This document shows positions 46,801-56,067 of a stretch of 64,000 nt of DNA, piece after piece (position 1 is the first letter of the stretch; the number at the start of each line of letters is the position of its first letter). Source of the stretch: Pseudalgibacter ostreae (lineage in GTDB: Bacteria > Bacteroidota > Bacteroidia > Flavobacteriales > Flavobacteriaceae); the NCBI RefSeq assembly GCF_042427585.1, contig NZ_JBHMFC010000077.1:57098-121097 (forward strand), read 5' to 3'. Below the pieces are notes generated by a model. That model was not told where the DNA came from and ran no database searches. It saw only the letters and a list, made by a program, of their open reading frames with translations. The position numbers and the translations under genes were made by a program.

Positions 46801-49800
46801 TATTACGCAAAGTTTTGCGTTGCTAGAAGATTTCTCAGAAGAACGTCAGCACTACAAAACGCGAGATGGACAGGAAAAAGCAGATGGTGTACATCTGTAT
46901 TTTCAAAAAGGCCAAACATTAATTTGGGAGGAAACCATTGCTGCCCATGATTATACTTTAAAAACAAAACCTGCTGAAACTTTATCGGTTGAAAAAGGAG
47001 AACGCTTATATTTTAGAGTAAGTTCTTTAAAAGATGGCAATTACGATAAAGTGATTTGGGATCCAAAAATAGAATACACAAAAGTAATCGATTATTATAA
47101 GGATGCTGGCATTATAAAAAACAAATGGATAGAGATAGAGGGTGCTGTAGATGCGAATTTACTACCTCTCAAAACCTATCAAGCCTCAACAGATTTTTTT
47201 GTTAGCGCCTCTAATGCAGTAGTTATTCCCAAAGCAGGTATCATTAAATTTTCTGGTCAATTTAAAAAACCTATAACTTCAGATCACGTGACTTTAAAAG
47301 TGATTAAAACCGTAATAGGCACAACAACAGAAACCATACTGTATCAAAAATTATTTCTAGCTTCTGAAATTGTAGATTTAGACCTCGCTACACTTCATTT
47401 TAATATTACCGAAGATCAAGCTTTTGTAAACATGCAACTTGAAACGCTTACTAATATTGATGTAAAAGGATTGGTAACAGCTTCCACACTTACAATTCCT
47501 GCTATATCTGGTACAAAGCCAGAGGAAAACATTAAAAATGTAGATATTTCTCATTCTTTTTACACAAAACGAGATGGGAATTATAGTATTACTGAAAAAA
47601 AACCAATCAATTCTGGCACGTTAGAGTTGTCTATAGATCCGGACGATTACCCATTGATTTCAGGAATAATGGGAACCAAATATAATGGTGAAATTATCAT
47701 TAGTGCTAAACAAAATAATAATTTAATCGCTAGAAAGACCTTTCACGTAAACGATGGCGTGTTAGAAGAAACGACTTCTGCATTCGATAAAGATTATAAT
47801 TATGTTAATGCAAAAAAAGACCTCCCGATTGCGCTAGAAATATACGTTAGCAATCCAGTTTTATTAGACATTATAAAAGCATATCCAAATAACAAAGCTT
47901 TAAAAATCAACTATTATATAGAAGAAATTATTGAAGATCCTAAGCAGGTTATAATATGGGAGGAAACAACGGATGAATTTTCTATATATACGGAAGTGCC
48001 AGCGGAATCTCTTACTTTAGGAATATTATATAGAAACTGGGGAAGTTTTATCATTAACGGAAACCTCGCCGATAAAACAATCGACCAGACCAAATTAAAG
48101 GCAGAATCCAGTACTACTAACCCAGGTAATCTTCCCGATTTAAGCAATTTAGACCCAGACAGTATGCCTTCAGGCTTTGAGAGCAGCAATCATTACTTTA
48201 TTCAAAGTACACCCGTATATTCAGAAAATATAGTTTACGGCTCTGAAAAAGCATGTTTTATTCAAAATGAGTTTATGGGTACATCACGCTTAGGCGAAGA
48301 TGACTTTACAGAATATATTGATTTTTCTTTACCCAACACTAGTACAGTTGGTGGCGCTACTACCGCCCTAGACATGGTTTCTGAAAGCAAAAGTCGTAGT
48401 TTTTCTGCTGGAGTTAGTGGCCAAGTAGGCATTGGAGGTGGTGTTAGCACTTCTAAGGGCGATTCTTATGTCGTACAAACGATGAGCGATTTTAATGGCG
48501 ATCGTTACCCCGATTACATTAGAGATGGCGAGCTGCAATACACGTCTCCTACGGGAGGCATAACAGACCAAAAAATTACTATTGGTAATTTTAGCCATTC
48601 CGAAAACAGCGCTCTGGGTGGTAGTTTATCAGGCAGTTACAGCCACGGTGCACCTGCAAATTCATTACAATTAAATATTAGCAAAGCAGCAGTTACAAAA
48701 AACTACACACAATCTGGAGCTGCCAATGAAGCTGAAAAAGGAGGAAAAGCCGTTTCATTAGGCGGAAATATAGGTTCAGGTAGCGACCATTCTGAAAAAA
48801 TATTTTCAGATATAAATGGAGACGGTTTGGCAGATAAAATAGAAGCCAACGAAACCGTGTCTTTAAACAGCGGTTATGGTTTTCTACCAGCAGAACACTG
48901 GCCCAATATGAATGTTATTAATAAAGGAGAATCAAAGGATTACAGTGCCAATTTAGGTTATAGTATTTATAATGGTTCCTTTTCTGGAGGATTAAATTAT
49001 GGAAGTTCTACCTCTAATAGTACAAATTCTTTTTTAGACATTAATGGAGACGGATTAGCCGATAAAATAAGCTACCAAGAACACCATGTTTTAGTAGAAT
49101 TTAATATGGGTAATTATTTTGACGCCCCTGTGTCTTATCCCAAATATAGTGCTATGGCACAAAATACATCTGTGAGTTATGGCTTTAGCGCTAATGCTTC
49201 TTATGATATCCCTTTAGTGCCTCCTATCATTGTCATGAAATTGACCCCAAGTTTTGGTGCTAGTTTAGGAGCCAGTACGTCGCGTTCCGAAGCCTCCTTC
49301 TCAGACATCGATGGCGACGGAAACCTAGACTACATCTTATCTACCGATGAAGACAATCTTACCGTGCGGCTTTCCAACATCAAAAGAACCAACAAACTAA
49401 AAGCGGTAACCAATGCCGCAGGGAATAGTTATGAAATCGATTATGCATTGCTAAAGCCAACCTATGAAAACCCTTCCGCCAAATGGGTTTTACAGTCCGT
49501 AGATATAAACGATGGTCATGTGGGCGATGGCATCGATCATGCGGTAGCTAAGTTTACATATGAAGACGGTTATTACGACCGTCGTGAACGTGAGTTTTAT
49601 GGCTTCGGAAAAATAATCCAAGAACAAATAGATGCGGCTGATAATTCGGTTTTTACAACCACCATTCAAGAGTTTTACAATCAGGATTATTTCCGTAAAA
49701 ACATATTGAAACGTACTGCTACATTAGATAAAAATGGTAAAATACGTCAAGAATCCACTCATACCTATAGTTTTATAGATGTAGCGACACAAACAAGCGT

Positions 49801-52800
49801 TCCTGTTGCGACTCTAAATGCACCTATACAAGACAGTAAACGCATTTTTATAGGCTTAATTCATACCAACCAAAAAATGTACGAAGGCGGTAGTGCATAT
49901 CTCGAAACCAACAGCTTCAACACCTACGATGCCCAAGGAAACATCATCCAATATGAAGATTTAGGTAACGGTACACCCGACGATAAAGTAACGGCAAAAA
50001 TTAGCTACCACGAAAGCACCACGCCTTATTATGGCGGCATTCCAAAACAATTGGAAGTCTTTACTGTAGATGGGTTGCGCCGTAAAAGAGCTACCACCAT
50101 CAACCCGACCACGGCAGAGGTTACCCAAATTAAAAACTACAGTGCTGCCGATAAGGTGGCCGTAACCGATTTGGTATATGATCCCTACGGAAACCTTCAA
50201 AAAATTACAGGGCCTGCCAACCACAAAGACCAGCGTATGACTTTGGACTATGTTTACGATACCGACAACCATCAATTTCTATTAGAAATTAAAGATGCCT
50301 TTGGATATCAAAACAAAATGGAATACGATTACCGTTTCGGGATGCCACTAAAAAGCACAGACAGAAATGATCAAAGCACTGAATATACGATGGATGCCGT
50401 TGGTCGTCCAAAAACCATTCGGGGGCCTTACGAAATTGCTAGCGGCAAAGCCTATACGATTGCCTACGATTATTTTCCAGATGCTGATGTTCCCTTCGCC
50501 ATAACTAGAAATTACGATCCCGAATTAGACAAAGACATCGAAACCTACACCTATACCGATGGATTGGGCAGAGCTTTACAAATTAAGAAAACGGCAAGTT
50601 TATTTACCACTGCAGGAAGCCCCGACCAGGAAGCGCATATTGTTTCTGGAAAAGTTATTTATGATGGGCTGGGCAGGCCAATAACCAGTTATTATCCAAC
50701 AACCACAACCGCTATAGATGCTACTTTTAGTACTGCGGTATCCAACGTACCCCCTACCCAAACCGAATACGATGAAGTAGGCCGTGCCGTAAAAGTAATC
50801 CTGCCAGACAGTAGTACGAATACCACGACTTTTAAAATTGATGAATTTGAAGGCGTTCCTACGATGCTCACCACGCAAACCGATGCCTTAAACAAAACCG
50901 TGCAATCGCAAACCGATGTAAAAGGAAGAAACCTGGCCAGCATCCAGAATACTTTAGTAACCCAGTTTGGGTACAATGCCTTAAGCGAACTGGTACAGGT
51001 AACCGATGCTATGGAGCATTTAACCCTTAGTACTTACGATTGGTTGGGCCAACGCACCGAGTTTACACATCCCGATGCAGGAACCACCACGATGCAATAC
51101 GATTTGGCGGGCAACTTGACCAAGCGCATTACCCAAGACATCAAGAACACCGTACCTAATGGAGGCGCTATCCAATACGAGTACGATTACAACCGTTTGG
51201 AAAGCATCAAATACCCCAAAAACCCACAGAACAATGTACAATACAATTATGGCAAAGCCGATGGTACCGCTTCTCGCCGAGGCAGATTGTGGTTTGTGCA
51301 AGATGCCAGTGGCGGTCAGGAATTTTTCTATGGTAAACTAGGTGAAGTCGAAAAAGAGATTCGCACGCTTCGCATGACCCCTACCGATGTGCAAACCTAT
51401 ATTTCACAGTTTGAATACGATACTTGGAACCGCATCCAAAAAATGACCTATCCCGATGGCGAAGTGGTGGATTACACCTACAACCGAGCAGGGAATTTGC
51501 AAAGCATGCAGGGTAAAAAAGAAGGGCATACCTATGATTATATCAAACAATTGGCCTATGATAAATTTGAACAACGCAAGTATTTAAAATACGGCAACGA
51601 TACCGAGACCAATTACACCTACGATCCTACGATGCGAAGGTTGCAGCAGCTGCAAGTAAAAAGCGGCACGAGACAGGTGATGAATAATTCGTACCGCTAT
51701 GATTTGGTGGGGAATGTATTGGGTATCAACAACGCAGCACCCATTATCAATAATACCTTGGGCGGAACGGCTATGCACGAATACCAATACGATGATTTTT
51801 ATCGATTAAAATCGGCCAAAGCCCTTTACAACGGCGAGTTTACCGAGGCCAAGTACGAGCTGAACATGAGCTACAACGATATGCACAACATCATCAAAAA
51901 AGACTTAGTGCATACAGTAAACAACGAGCAAAAAGGCTATGTTTTAGATTATAATTATGACAATGCACTGCACCCCAATGCCCCCAATAAAATTACAGAG
52001 CTAGGAAAACCCGACGCACGCGAGTACGTGTACGATGGCAACGGAAACCCAACCAGTTATACCGAAACCCAAAGTTTCCGTAAAATGACTTGGGACGAAG
52101 AAAACCGTTTAATGGGAATTAACGACAACGGCAGGATTCACCAATACACCTATGATGCCGGTGGCGAACGCGTGATAAAAAGTTCTGGCGATTCTCAAAA
52201 TGTTGCTATTAACGGACAAACGGCTGCCACCATTGTGCATACCGATGATTATACGGGCTATGTCTCGCCCTATTTTGTAATAAGCAAAGGTAAATTTACC
52301 AAGCATTATTTTGAGGGCGCAGGGCGTATCGTAAGCAAATTGGGCAACGGAACCTTTGCACAGCCCTTGGGCATTACCGCTGGAGGAGTAAACTATACAA
52401 AGCTGACTGCCGAACAGCAAAAAGCCATGGACACCTATGTACGAGCGTTGGGCGTGCCACCAGGGCCTCCCACCCAGCAAGGGATTTATGCTACACCAGA
52501 ATTTACTGGTAATCCATACCCAAGTGACGTTTTAAGACCAACCGAGGAAAACCAAGAACCCCCAGAAGGCTGGCCCAGAAACCCTATCTGGAACAAGAAC
52601 GGCGACGTGCCAGGGCCACCTGTACAGTTTGGCCCACCCGTAAATCCCGAAACCGTAAAACCTGCCGAAGGTTTTACAGATATTGGGTTACCCGAAAATG
52701 ATATTTTTTATTTTCACCCCGATCATCTCGGAAGTACGTCGTATATTACAGCCCAAAATGGAAGCATAAGTCAACACGTGGAATATATCGCTTTTGGAGA

Positions 52801-53623
52801 GATTTTGTTCGAGGAGCATAGCTCGAGTTTTTCAAGTCCATATTTGTTTAATGGGAAGGAGTTGGATCCGGAAACGAATTTATCGTATTTTGGTGCGCGT
52901 TATTATGATGCGAAGGTGAGTTTGTGGTTGAGTGTGGATCCGTTGGCGGAGAACTATCCTAATGAAAGTCCATATGTTTTTGTACATAACAGCCCTTTGA
53001 TTTACGTAGATCCAGACGGTAGAGACGCAATACTGGTTGTATTCCCAGACTATAAAGTAGATACAGAAACAAAATTATTTGGAAAGCAGCCTTTAGGACA
53101 CGCAGGAGTACTTTTGATTAATAATAAAACTGGTTATACTCGTTACTATGAATATGGGCGTTACCGTACTGATGATGGAACAAAAGGTAAAGTAAGGAAT
53201 GTTAGAGTATCTAATGTTGTTATTGACCCAGAAACGGGAAAACCTACTCTAGCTTCTTTAAACAAAATTCTTGGTCAAATTTCTAAAGCATCAGGACAAA
53301 ATGGACGAATACAAGGTGCCTATGTTACAGGAGATTTTGATAAAATGAATGAGTATGCTCAAGGGAAATTAAATGAAAGTAGTGACCCTAATCATACTGA
53401 TTATAAAAAAGATAGAGAGCCGTATTCATTAATTGGAAATAATTGTGGTACGTTTGGTTGTGATGTTTTAAAGCAAGATGAAGGAGCAAAGAAAAAAGCA
53501 CCTTGGATATTTAACCCGACGCCTAATAATATTGCAGAGGAATATCAAGACAATTTTCCAAAGGTTGATTACACCCCGAAGACAAAAAACACTACAAGTG
53601 ATATTTATAAAAAAGAAAATTAA
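43886..53623 (+). CDS. SpvB/TcB-like Rhs polymorphic toxin, full-length, papain-like tip
   Basis: Giant protein of 3245 residues. A signal peptide-like N-terminus (residues 1-22) is followed by ~400 residues of unknown fold. A SpvB-type domain starts near 418 (SPLIGIQSIAPPSANGRGTA). FG-GAP/VCBS-type repeats with DxDGDxxxD cores lie at ~805, 890, 1533, 1639, 1714 and 1804. A TcdB-like middle domain has GYYDRREREFYGFG (~1894). YD-repeats of the Rhs shell run from ~2020 to 2900, and the Rhs core ends at DPDG (3042-3045). The tip (3046-3245) has GHAGVLLI with His3072 and NNCGTFGCDVL with Cys3187. This His-then-Cys order suits a permuted NlpC/P60 or LRAT-like papain fold; that is inference. The core is richer in G+C than the tip. 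The gene overlaps the next by one base. Confidence 0.9.
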   Translation: MKTNIILILFLVGSFLFASKLAHHPTPLFFKTPLNEDKPNPPLKSLGSSPIAEKTKVFTADIAQGTIGVYDALEIDDAFDNVFHLNITTLPSPHESAYLEYELFGYSQSASISRSLNNQSSIGGLFLSHNKKWTKQSELLSEQSLRTGDNVLLFTAPEGTSNAYKIKNVRIIYKPAVPKTKFTLLQFENKRYIKGANFPSQIKKMTIGDIAINMNEPEFELVFEAKTSEDFILVTKETITGVLSTEKLEFKDFLKVNHFRQLERAKARLFKVIHADTQNTLAYNPFSAIFPSGALKNTLTVSVGALRKIDIAPLNSAMVNVTGTHAGFRLLPHGTVFDKAVTLTLPYNKTLIPEGYTEQDIQVFYFDEHKKLWQNVHKDSLDVKNEIVTAKTTHFTDFIAGIIKMPESPETSGYTPTSIKDLKAASPLIGIQSIAPPSANGRGTARTEFGIAIPNGRGGMQPSLNLQYDSDGGHSWAGTGWDISIPAVTIETRWGAPRYDADRETESYAIAGEALIPNTHRAAWISRTADKQFYPRREGAFQHITRKGSSPKNYYWIVKDKSGVTHYYGGTPSGLAANRILQDASGNIGHWALAMQIDLKGNSVAYEYDKIDGELYLKKVYYTGFGSNKGHYSVTFLKNSDLGEPNRPDVQLSARLGFKQLNNQLLRKIEVRYKNERVRSYELHYTEGAFKKTLLKSVSEYDSESKLFYTNTLDYFDDIRDASGKYVPFGPEEKWNVASDNITQGFTGIKDFESNHTLAGSTNGLSQGISYRLGVGLPALGFFKSNTLGPHGGNSWGTSNVSLVLEDIDGDSFPDKIFKVGNKVYYRKNLYGSGQNGFGEAIRIQNLDNLGFTKSKTFNWGVDATVGYGKASANVGYDEQRSTNKTLSYFMDFNGDGLVDFVDGGQVYYNRIIDGVPHFIAHSSGTPAPVSGEGLLDLSSPDRTKELQELLDKNPLHDVVRVWQAPAKGDIVITQSFALLEDFSEERQHYKTRDGQEKADGVHLYFQKGQTLIWEETIAAHDYTLKTKPAETLSVEKGERLYFRVSSLKDGNYDKVIWDPKIEYTKVIDYYKDAGIIKNKWIEIEGAVDANLLPLKTYQASTDFFVSASNAVVIPKAGIIKFSGQFKKPITSDHVTLKVIKTVIGTTTETILYQKLFLASEIVDLDLATLHFNITEDQAFVNMQLETLTNIDVKGLVTASTLTIPAISGTKPEENIKNVDISHSFYTKRDGNYSITEKKPINSGTLELSIDPDDYPLISGIMGTKYNGEIIISAKQNNNLIARKTFHVNDGVLEETTSAFDKDYNYVNAKKDLPIALEIYVSNPVLLDIIKAYPNNKALKINYYIEEIIEDPKQVIIWEETTDEFSIYTEVPAESLTLGILYRNWGSFIINGNLADKTIDQTKLKAESSTTNPGNLPDLSNLDPDSMPSGFESSNHYFIQSTPVYSENIVYGSEKACFIQNEFMGTSRLGEDDFTEYIDFSLPNTSTVGGATTALDMVSESKSRSFSAGVSGQVGIGGGVSTSKGDSYVVQTMSDFNGDRYPDYIRDGELQYTSPTGGITDQKITIGNFSHSENSALGGSLSGSYSHGAPANSLQLNISKAAVTKNYTQSGAANEAEKGGKAVSLGGNIGSGSDHSEKIFSDINGDGLADKIEANETVSLNSGYGFLPAEHWPNMNVINKGESKDYSANLGYSIYNGSFSGGLNYGSSTSNSTNSFLDINGDGLADKISYQEHHVLVEFNMGNYFDAPVSYPKYSAMAQNTSVSYGFSANASYDIPLVPPIIVMKLTPSFGASLGASTSRSEASFSDIDGDGNLDYILSTDEDNLTVRLSNIKRTNKLKAVTNAAGNSYEIDYALLKPTYENPSAKWVLQSVDINDGHVGDGIDHAVAKFTYEDGYYDRREREFYGFGKIIQEQIDAADNSVFTTTIQEFYNQDYFRKNILKRTATLDKNGKIRQESTHTYSFIDVATQTSVPVATLNAPIQDSKRIFIGLIHTNQKMYEGGSAYLETNSFNTYDAQGNIIQYEDLGNGTPDDKVTAKISYHESTTPYYGGIPKQLEVFTVDGLRRKRATTINPTTAEVTQIKNYSAADKVAVTDLVYDPYGNLQKITGPANHKDQRMTLDYVYDTDNHQFLLEIKDAFGYQNKMEYDYRFGMPLKSTDRNDQSTEYTMDAVGRPKTIRGPYEIASGKAYTIAYDYFPDADVPFAITRNYDPELDKDIETYTYTDGLGRALQIKKTASLFTTAGSPDQEAHIVSGKVIYDGLGRPITSYYPTTTTAIDATFSTAVSNVPPTQTEYDEVGRAVKVILPDSSTNTTTFKIDEFEGVPTMLTTQTDALNKTVQSQTDVKGRNLASIQNTLVTQFGYNALSELVQVTDAMEHLTLSTYDWLGQRTEFTHPDAGTTTMQYDLAGNLTKRITQDIKNTVPNGGAIQYEYDYNRLESIKYPKNPQNNVQYNYGKADGTASRRGRLWFVQDASGGQEFFYGKLGEVEKEIRTLRMTPTDVQTYISQFEYDTWNRIQKMTYPDGEVVDYTYNRAGNLQSMQGKKEGHTYDYIKQLAYDKFEQRKYLKYGNDTETNYTYDPTMRRLQQLQVKSGTRQVMNNSYRYDLVGNVLGINNAAPIINNTLGGTAMHEYQYDDFYRLKSAKALYNGEFTEAKYELNMSYNDMHNIIKKDLVHTVNNEQKGYVLDYNYDNALHPNAPNKITELGKPDAREYVYDGNGNPTSYTETQSFRKMTWDEENRLMGINDNGRIHQYTYDAGGERVIKSSGDSQNVAINGQTAATIVHTDDYTGYVSPYFVISKGKFTKHYFEGAGRIVSKLGNGTFAQPLGITAGGVNYTKLTAEQQKAMDTYVRALGVPPGPPTQQGIYATPEFTGNPYPSDVLRPTEENQEPPEGWPRNPIWNKNGDVPGPPVQFGPPVNPETVKPAEGFTDIGLPENDIFYFHPDHLGSTSYITAQNGSISQHVEYIAFGEILFEEHSSSFSSPYLFNGKELDPETNLSYFGARYYDAKVSLWLSVDPLAENYPNESPYVFVHNSPLIYVDPDGRDAILVVFPDYKVDTETKLFGKQPLGHAGVLLINNKTGYTRYYEYGRYRTDDGTKGKVRNVRVSNVVIDPETGKPTLASLNKILGQISKASGQNGRIQGAYVTGDFDKMNEYAQGKLNESSDPNHTDYKKDREPYSLIGNNCGTFGCDVLKQDEGAKKKAPWIFNPTPNNIAEEYQDNFPKVDYTPKTKNTTSDIYKKEN

Positions 53624-54072
53624 TGAAGAAGTGGTTAATAATTATTGCAATAATTAGTTTTTTAGGGTTTGTACTATTTAAGTATATTTTTGATAAGCAA
53701 CCTTGCCTCCCTCCGGAAAGACACGAACTTGTTCCTTTAGTTGCGATTTGGAGTGGTGGTTGTGATGGAGGTGAATGGATAGAATTAGTTGAAATTAAAG
53801 AAGATAAATATCGATTTAGAATTTATCAAGATTGGAATGGAGAGTTAAAAATGGATGCTGATTTTGAGTTTAGAGAAGATAGAACTAATTTAACTCGTGT
53901 AAATTGGGAAAGCATAGTATGTTGTTATTCACAGTCGTTAGATTCATTAGTAACTTTAAGTGTTGTTGATAATGTAGAAGGTAAAAAAAAATACTACCGG
54001 TTACAATCTATTTATCCAGCTTATGGCGGTAACGATTGGGGTATAATTAAAGAGAAGTATAATCTTGAATAA
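53623..54072 (+). CDS. putative immunity protein for the full-length Rhs tip, membrane-anchored
   Basis: Protein of 149 residues, not recognised. An N-terminal membrane segment (IIIAIISFLGFVLFKYIF, about 5-22) is followed by a ~125-residue domain with IWSGGCDGGEWIELVEIKED and several Cys, predicted to face the periplasm. Its ATG overlaps the TAA of the Rhs gene (TAATG), so translation is coupled. Position directly after a polymorphic toxin and AT-rich composition like the tip support an immunity role, but no family is known. Confidence 0.55.
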   Translation: MKKWLIIIAIISFLGFVLFKYIFDKQPCLPPERHELVPLVAIWSGGCDGGEWIELVEIKEDKYRFRIYQDWNGELKMDADFEFREDRTNLTRVNWESIVCCYSQSLDSLVTLSVVDNVEGKKKYYRLQSIYPAYGGNDWGIIKEKYNLE

Positions 54073-54077
54073 AACAG

Positions 54078-54104
54078 AAGCCTTAAATAAATTCAAGGCT
54101 TTTT
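54078..54104 (+). terminator. terminator after the first Rhs-immunity pair
   Basis: Stem AAGCCTT / AAGGCTT with a 10-base loop and a T-run. It ends the main operon, so the cassettes that follow appear to have no promoter from this side. Confidence 0.6.
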
Positions 54105-54105
54105 C

Positions 54106-54369
54106 ATTACATAATGCTCTGAAGCTTAGTCTGCTTCAATAAAGCATCAAGGAGAATAAAAATGTATTATTTTTCGTTCTCTTTTAGTTGTTGGATATCA
54201 AAGACACGATTAATAATACTTTTTCTAAAAGTGTATCTGTAGCCCCACTTTTCGAAGAGTTCGAATGCTGCGCAAATACCTCTGGCTTTGCGTATTTTTT
54301 TTTGTTCTTGAAAATCAAAAATAGTGATAAAAGTCCCCAACTTTTACAGTAAAGATTTTAAGTCCGTCA
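54106..54369. repeat. 264-bp spacer repeat, copy A (head of cassette 1)
   Basis: Nearly identical to 59711-59973; the differences seen are one substitution (GAGTTCGAATGC against GAGTTCGTATGC) and a one-base length change near a T-run. Each copy joins directly to the same point in the Rhs core (CAAAGTTTCCGT). No function recognised; short open frames on the minus strand differ between copies because of the indel. Confidence 0.9.
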
Positions 54370-54384
54370 CAAAGTTTCCGTAAA

Positions 54385-54942
54385 ATGACTTGGGACGAAG
54401 AAAACCGTTTAATGGGAATCAATGACAACGGCAGGATTCACCAATACACCTATGATGCCGGTGGCGAACGCGTGATAAAAAGTGCTGGCGATTCTCAAAA
54501 CGTTGCTATTAACGGACAAACGGCCGCCACCATTGTGCATACCGATGATTATACGGGCTATGTCTCGCCCTATTTTGTAATAAGCAAAGGCAAATTTACC
54601 AAGCATTATTTTGAGGGCGCAGGACGTATCGTGAGCAAATTAGGCAACGGAACCTTTGCACAGCCCTTGGGCATTACCGCTGGAGGTGTAAACTATACAA
54701 AGCTGACTGCCGAACAGCAAAAAGCCATGGACACCTATGTGCGAGCGTTGGGCGTGCCACCTGGGCCGCCCACCCAGCAAGGCATTTATGCCACACCAGA
54801 ATTTACTGGTAATCCATACCCAAGTGACGTTTTAAAACCAACCGAGGAAAACCCAGAGCCCCAGAAGGCTGGCCCAGAAACCCTACCTGGAACAAAAACG
54901 GAGACGTGCCAGGGCCACCTGTACAGTTTGGCCCACCCGTAA
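54385..54942 (+). CDS. orphan Rhs core fragment of cassette 1, before a frameshift
   Basis: Reads MTWDEENRLMGIND onward, matching the full-length Rhs protein from near residue 2735. It stays in frame up to PYPSDVLKPTEENPEP, then continues in the wrong frame for 30 residues and stops. Compared with the same stretch of the full-length gene, one C of a run (CCCCC to CCCC) is missing near 54863. The core continues in another frame at 54906. There is no signal peptide or N-terminal domain, and an ordinary ribosome site is not evident, so the fragment is probably not translated by itself. Confidence 0.7.
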   Translation: MTWDEENRLMGINDNGRIHQYTYDAGGERVIKSAGDSQNVAINGQTAATIVHTDDYTGYVSPYFVISKGKFTKHYFEGAGRIVSKLGNGTFAQPLGITAGGVNYTKLTAEQQKAMDTYVRALGVPPGPPTQQGIYATPEFTGNPYPSDVLKPTEENPEPQKAGPETLPGTKTETCQGHLYSLAHP

Positions 54943-56060
54943 AACCCGAAACCGTAAAACCTGCCGAAGGTTTTACAGGTATTGGTTTGCCCGAAAATGA
55001 TATTTTTTATTTTCACCCCGATCATTTAGGAAGTACGTCGTATATTACAACCCAAAATGGAAGCATAAGTCAACACGTGGAATATATCGCTTTTGGAGAG
55101 ATTTTGTTTGAGGAGCATTCCAGCTCGTTTTCTACGCCTTATTTGTTTAATGGGAAGGAACTCGATAGAGAGACGAACCTTAGCTATTATGGGGCTAGGT
55201 ATTTGGATATGAAGACTAGTTTGTGGTTGAGTGTGGATCCGTTGGCGGAGAACTATCCTAATATGGGTAGCTACATATATACAATGCAAAACCCTATTAA
55301 TTTAATAGATCCTACAGGCATGGCTTCGGAAGACCCACCAACTGAAGAGGAACTTAATAATATTGGTGTTGATGTAAGCAATATGGTAGATGGATACAAC
55401 TGGACAGATAATGATGGAAGCTGGAATTACAACAGACAAAGCGAAACTTGGGTTGGACAAGGTAATACAGATTATAATGTTAAAGCAAGAACCGAAAAAC
55501 TTGATGAAGTTGTTGTAACAGCAAGTCGTAAAAATTCTACATCTCTTTTTGGTAATATGTTAAATACGGCTTCAGATTTATGGAATAGTCCTAGTGCTAG
55601 AATGACAGTTCCTGATAAAATTTCTTTATCATTTTCATCTTCAGCAACTGCAATTATAGGAAAAAGCACCGATTTTTCTCTCAATTGGATTACAAGAGGA
55701 CACGATGCACAATTTACCCCCTATGGAATATTAACAGTTGGCATGCAAGGTGGCACTAAGGTGTCAGGTGATGCTTTAATTAATTTTAATGCGGGTTATT
55801 ATACAACTACAGATATGCGAAATTTACAAATAGGACAAGCTAGAGACGGTTTACTTGGATGGAGTGCTTATGGTAGTGTCGATGGTGGCCTTGGTTTAGG
55901 CGGTTCTATTACTGGTTCGGTTGGATTTCAAGATTTACCTTTTATTAGTAGGCCTACTTGGATTTCTGGAGGTGTAGGAATTGGCGCTTCTATTGGAGGA
56001 GGTGCAACTGGAGGAGTAAGTTACAGTTGGCCAATTGTTTCAAGTCAATTCAAAAAATAA
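54906..56060 (+). CDS. orphan Rhs core and toxin tip of cassette 1
   Basis: Continues the Rhs core after the frameshift (PGPPVQFGPP, DHLGSTSY, ELDRETNLSYYGARYLDMKT) and ends it at DPTG (about 55308). The tip of ~245 residues opens MASEDPPTEEELNN, has a KLDEVVVTASRK motif often seen in Bacteroidota Rhs tips, and ends in a Gly-rich, beta-strand-like half (GSVDGGLGLGGSITGSVGF, GGVGIGASIGGGATGG) somewhat like that of cassette 3. Such a segment could be a barrel or membrane-active domain; no enzyme motif is seen. The GTG start at 54906 is formal. The immunity-position gene follows 7 bp later. Confidence 0.7.
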   Translation: MPGPPVQFGPPVKPETVKPAEGFTGIGLPENDIFYFHPDHLGSTSYITTQNGSISQHVEYIAFGEILFEEHSSSFSTPYLFNGKELDRETNLSYYGARYLDMKTSLWLSVDPLAENYPNMGSYIYTMQNPINLIDPTGMASEDPPTEEELNNIGVDVSNMVDGYNWTDNDGSWNYNRQSETWVGQGNTDYNVKARTEKLDEVVVTASRKNSTSLFGNMLNTASDLWNSPSARMTVPDKISLSFSSSATAIIGKSTDFSLNWITRGHDAQFTPYGILTVGMQGGTKVSGDALINFNAGYYTTTDMRNLQIGQARDGLLGWSAYGSVDGGLGLGGSITGSVGFQDLPFISRPTWISGGVGIGASIGGGATGGVSYSWPIVSSQFKK

Positions 56061-56067
56061 ATTTTAA

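Noticed and set aside
45280..52700. Possible CRISPR or tandem DNA repeat in the Rhs gene
   Set aside because: The repeats are protein-level YD and FG-GAP repeats with no regular DNA spacing; no CRISPR array was seen anywhere in the window.
43886..53623. Calling the Rhs giant an insecticidal Tc toxin B/C component
   Set aside because: SpvB and the TcdB-like middle domain fit, but no TcA gene is present and the array of tips with immunity-like genes fits an interbacterial polymorphic toxin better.
54161..54340. Minus-strand coding-like frame in the 264-bp spacer
   Set aside because: The frame is broken by the one-base indel in the other copy and matches nothing recognised.
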